A stretch of 8,881 nucleotides of DNA. Source: Desulfobacterales bacterium. GTDB taxonomy: Bacteria > Desulfobacterota > Desulfobacteria > Desulfobacterales > Desulfosalsimonadaceae. Below are positions 7,044-8,881 of this stretch, piece by piece; position 1 is the first letter of the stretch, and the number at the start of each line of letters is the position of its first letter. The DNA lies in NCBI GenBank assembly GCA_029933295.1, contig JAOZOL010000086.1:1-8881 (forward strand), written 5' to 3'. The position numbers were made by a program, and so were the translations under genes. The notes beneath the pieces were generated by a model that was not told the DNA's origin, ran no database searches, and saw only the letters and a list, made by a program, of their open reading frames with translations.

Positions 7044-7601
7044 ATGCAATGCATTAAATGCGGTAATGACTTTGGTGATCTGGACCAATGTCCGTTTTGT
7101 GCCGAAACCTGGCAAAAAAGCGGGAGGTTTAATCAGATTACCACAAGGATTGAAGATTTTTTCATTGAATTGTTTTTGGGCACGATGGTCATCATTGTTT
7201 TGGCCCAGATTCTGTTGAGAAATATATATCAGTCCGGGATTTTGGGCGGGGATGAATTGGTCCGGCATCTGGTTTTATGGATCGCTTTTTTTGGTGCTGC
7301 TATCGCCACGCGGAGCCATGCGCATGTCAAAATTGATGCAGTCAAAAACATCATACCGGAAAGCTGGCAACCATATTCTGATGTGGTCGTCAGCCTTTTT
7401 TCATGTATTGTCTGCTGTGTGCTTGCATATGCATCCTGCCAGTTTGTTTATATTGAATACCAGGTCCAGGAGCATTCAGCTTTTTTTAATCTTCCAATAT
7501 GGATCATGCAAATTATTCTTCCGGCAGGATATCTCATCATCGCGTTAAGATTTGTCCATAACGTTTTTTCAGGTTTACTGTGTATCATAAGGGAGTCATA
7601 A
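7044..7601 (+). CDS. dctQ: TRAP transporter small membrane subunit DctQ with N-terminal zinc-ribbon-like segment
   Basis: The 185-residue protein has four likely membrane helices at about 39-58, 73-92, 113-135 and 148-172, the layout of DctQ subunits. The segment GGDELVRHLVLWIAFFGAA (68-86), followed by ATRSHAHVKID (88-98), matches the conserved DctQ core. The unusual part is the first 30 residues: Cys3, Cys6, Cys16 and Cys19 form C-x2-C-x9-C-x2-C with CPFC as second knuckle, as in small zinc ribbons. DctQ proteins usually begin near the first helix. No other ATG occurs until residue 48, inside helix 1, and a ribosome binding site fits ATG 7044, so this extension is probably translated. The N-terminus is expected in the cytoplasm. 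One base separates its stop from the dctM start. The partner is DctM; the zinc-ribbon role is unknown. Confidence 0.9.
   Translation: MQCIKCGNDFGDLDQCPFCAETWQKSGRFNQITTRIEDFFIELFLGTMVIIVLAQILLRNIYQSGILGGDELVRHLVLWIAFFGAAIATRSHAHVKIDAVKNIIPESWQPYSDVVVSLFSCIVCCVLAYASCQFVYIEYQVQEHSAFFNLPIWIMQIILPAGYLIIALRFVHNVFSGLLCIIRES
7589..7595 (+). promoter_or_regulatory. Ribosome binding site that fixes a TTG start for dctM
   Basis: AAGGGAG ends seven bases before TTG 7603. The next in-frame ATG (codon 12) would remove most of the first membrane helix, so the TTG start is preferred. Confidence 0.7.
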
Positions 7602-7602
7602 G

Positions 7603-8880
7603 TTGATTGCAGCGGTTATCGTATTAATTATATTAATGGCCCTTCTCGGTGCGCCGATATTTGTCGTTATATCCGCTTTTGCCATGGTCGGATTTTACGT
7701 GGGAGACATTCCATCGGCAGCGCTGGTCGTCGATACTTATAACAAGTTTGCCAATAATCCCATATTGTACACAATTCCTTTATTTACGTTTGCCGGGTTT
7801 ATTCTGGCTGAGAGCAGGGCTTCTGTTCGAATTGTTAATTTTTCACGCGCTGTTCTTGGATGGCTTCCGGGCGGGTTTGCCATCGTGGCGCTGGCTGTGT
7901 GTGCATTTTTTACCGCTTTTACCGGCGCATCCGGTGTTACGATTATCGCCCTTGGCGGGTTGCTCTATCCGGCGATGATCAAGGAGAGATATCCGGAAAA
8001 GTTTTCATTAGGGCTTTTAACATCATCCGGGAGCCTGGGCTTGTTGTTTCCGCCAAGCCTTCCGATTATTATTTTTGGTGTCGTTGCCGAAACAAGCATC
8101 AATCAATTATTTACAGCAGGCCTGGTCCCCGGCTTGCTTCTGGTTCTCTTGCTTTCTCTCTATAGTATGTTTACGGGAGTCCGTTCTGATGTTGTAAAAG
8201 AGAAGATATCATTTCGCCAGATAATGAAAACCACATTTGACGCCAAGTGGGAACTATTTATCCCTGCCATCGTCATTGTCGGAATTTATGGCGGTTATGT
8301 AACGCTGGGCGAAATGGCTACCCTGATAGTGGTTTATGCGTTTATTGTTGAAGTGTTGATTCACAGAGAGATAAAAATTCGTAATATTCCGTTGATCATG
8401 AATCAGAGCATGGTTCTTGTGGGTGGAATTCTGATCATACTCGGATCTGCCATGGCATTGACGAATTATATGATTGACGCCCAGGTGCCCATGATCATCC
8501 TTGAAGAAATGCAGAAAGTAATCACATCAAAATGGGCATTTTTAATCGGGCTTAATGTTTTTCTGCTGCTTGTGGGATGTATAATGGATATTTATTCCGC
8601 ATTGCTGGTGGTTGTTCCCCTGATACTGCCCATCGCCGTCAGTTACGGCATTAACCCCGTTCATCTGGGAATCATATTTTTAACCAATCTGGAAATCGGA
8701 TACTCGACGCCGCCGGTGGGCATGAATCTGTTTATTTCATGCTTCAGGTTCAATAAACATGTGATAGAACTTTATCGTGCAGCCATACCGTTTATTATTA
8801 TATTGTTGATCGGGTTGATGTTGATTACGTATATCCCCCAGCTGAGCCTCGGGCTGATATCAATACTCGGTATTCAATAA
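7603..8880 (+). CDS. dctM: TRAP transporter large membrane subunit DctM
   Basis: The 425-residue protein has the usual length and many hydrophobic helices of DctM, the ion-coupled permease of TRAP transporters in the inner membrane. Family segments are LGAPIFVV (15-22), IPLFTFAGFILAE (58-70), GWLPGGFAIVALAVCAFFTAF (86-106), TGASGVTIIALGGLLYPA (107-124), GSLGLLFPPSLPIIIFGVVA (143-162), GEMATLIVVYAFIVE (236-250), GCIMDIYSALLVVVPLILP (325-343) and GYSTPPVGMNLFISC (366-380). The FTAFTGASGVTIIALGG form is, from memory, typical of the TatT-associated branch. It starts at TTG with a good ribosome binding site one base after the dctQ stop. The stop TAA lies at 8878-8880, so the gene is complete and the operon may continue beyond the window. 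Together with DctQ it would import the ligand carried by DctP, driven by a sodium or proton gradient. Confidence 0.94.
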   Translation: MIAAVIVLIILMALLGAPIFVVISAFAMVGFYVGDIPSAALVVDTYNKFANNPILYTIPLFTFAGFILAESRASVRIVNFSRAVLGWLPGGFAIVALAVCAFFTAFTGASGVTIIALGGLLYPAMIKERYPEKFSLGLLTSSGSLGLLFPPSLPIIIFGVVAETSINQLFTAGLVPGLLLVLLLSLYSMFTGVRSDVVKEKISFRQIMKTTFDAKWELFIPAIVIVGIYGGYVTLGEMATLIVVYAFIVEVLIHREIKIRNIPLIMNQSMVLVGGILIILGSAMALTNYMIDAQVPMIILEEMQKVITSKWAFLIGLNVFLLLVGCIMDIYSALLVVVPLILPIAVSYGINPVHLGIIFLTNLEIGYSTPPVGMNLFISCFRFNKHVIELYRAAIPFIIILLIGLMLITYIPQLSLGLISILGIQ

Positions 8881-8881
8881 T

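Overview
The window is an AT-leaning, single-direction gene cluster from a Gram-negative bacterium. All six coding regions lie on the plus strand, and I see no RNA gene, insertion sequence or CRISPR array. The TatT-type lipoprotein beside dctP, dctQ and dctM, together with a beta-barrel protein and two lipoproteins, fits an anaerobic delta-type proteobacterium (Desulfobacterota, Desulfobacteraceae-like). That placement comes from gene content and family recall, not from a database search.

Left part (1-4923): the window opens inside a signal-peptide-bearing protein that looks like a DUF1302-like outer-membrane beta-barrel. Its stop overlaps by 14 bases the start of an 1130-residue lipoprotein. 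That lipoprotein is made of four tandem units of 254 residues, each divisible into two halves of about 127 residues. Each unit carries an acidic loop of the EF-hand/dockerin kind. Units 2 and 3 share a 484-bp stretch that is identical at the DNA level, a sign of recent duplication or gene conversion.

Spacer (4924-5072): 149 bases without a gene. It holds a TTGACA box and an AT-rich inverted repeat that contains a perfect TATAAT, so the right-hand genes may have their own promoter.

Right part (5073-8880): four closely spaced genes, tatT (TPR lipoprotein), dctP (periplasmic solute-binding protein), dctQ (small membrane subunit) and dctM (large membrane subunit). They form a TPR-protein-associated TRAP transporter (TPAT). 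The DctQ has an unusual N-terminal four-cysteine zinc-ribbon-like segment. The DctP has an aromatic stretch where classical family members carry the carboxylate-binding arginine.

Together the genes could form a transport route from the outer membrane (barrel and repeat lipoprotein) through the periplasm (TatT and DctP) to the inner membrane (DctQM). The substrate is not visible from sequence; the missing arginine and the known TPAT proteins point away from simple C4-dicarboxylates, perhaps to a hydrophobic ligand. Functional linkage of the left and right halves is an inference from adjacency and shared strand.
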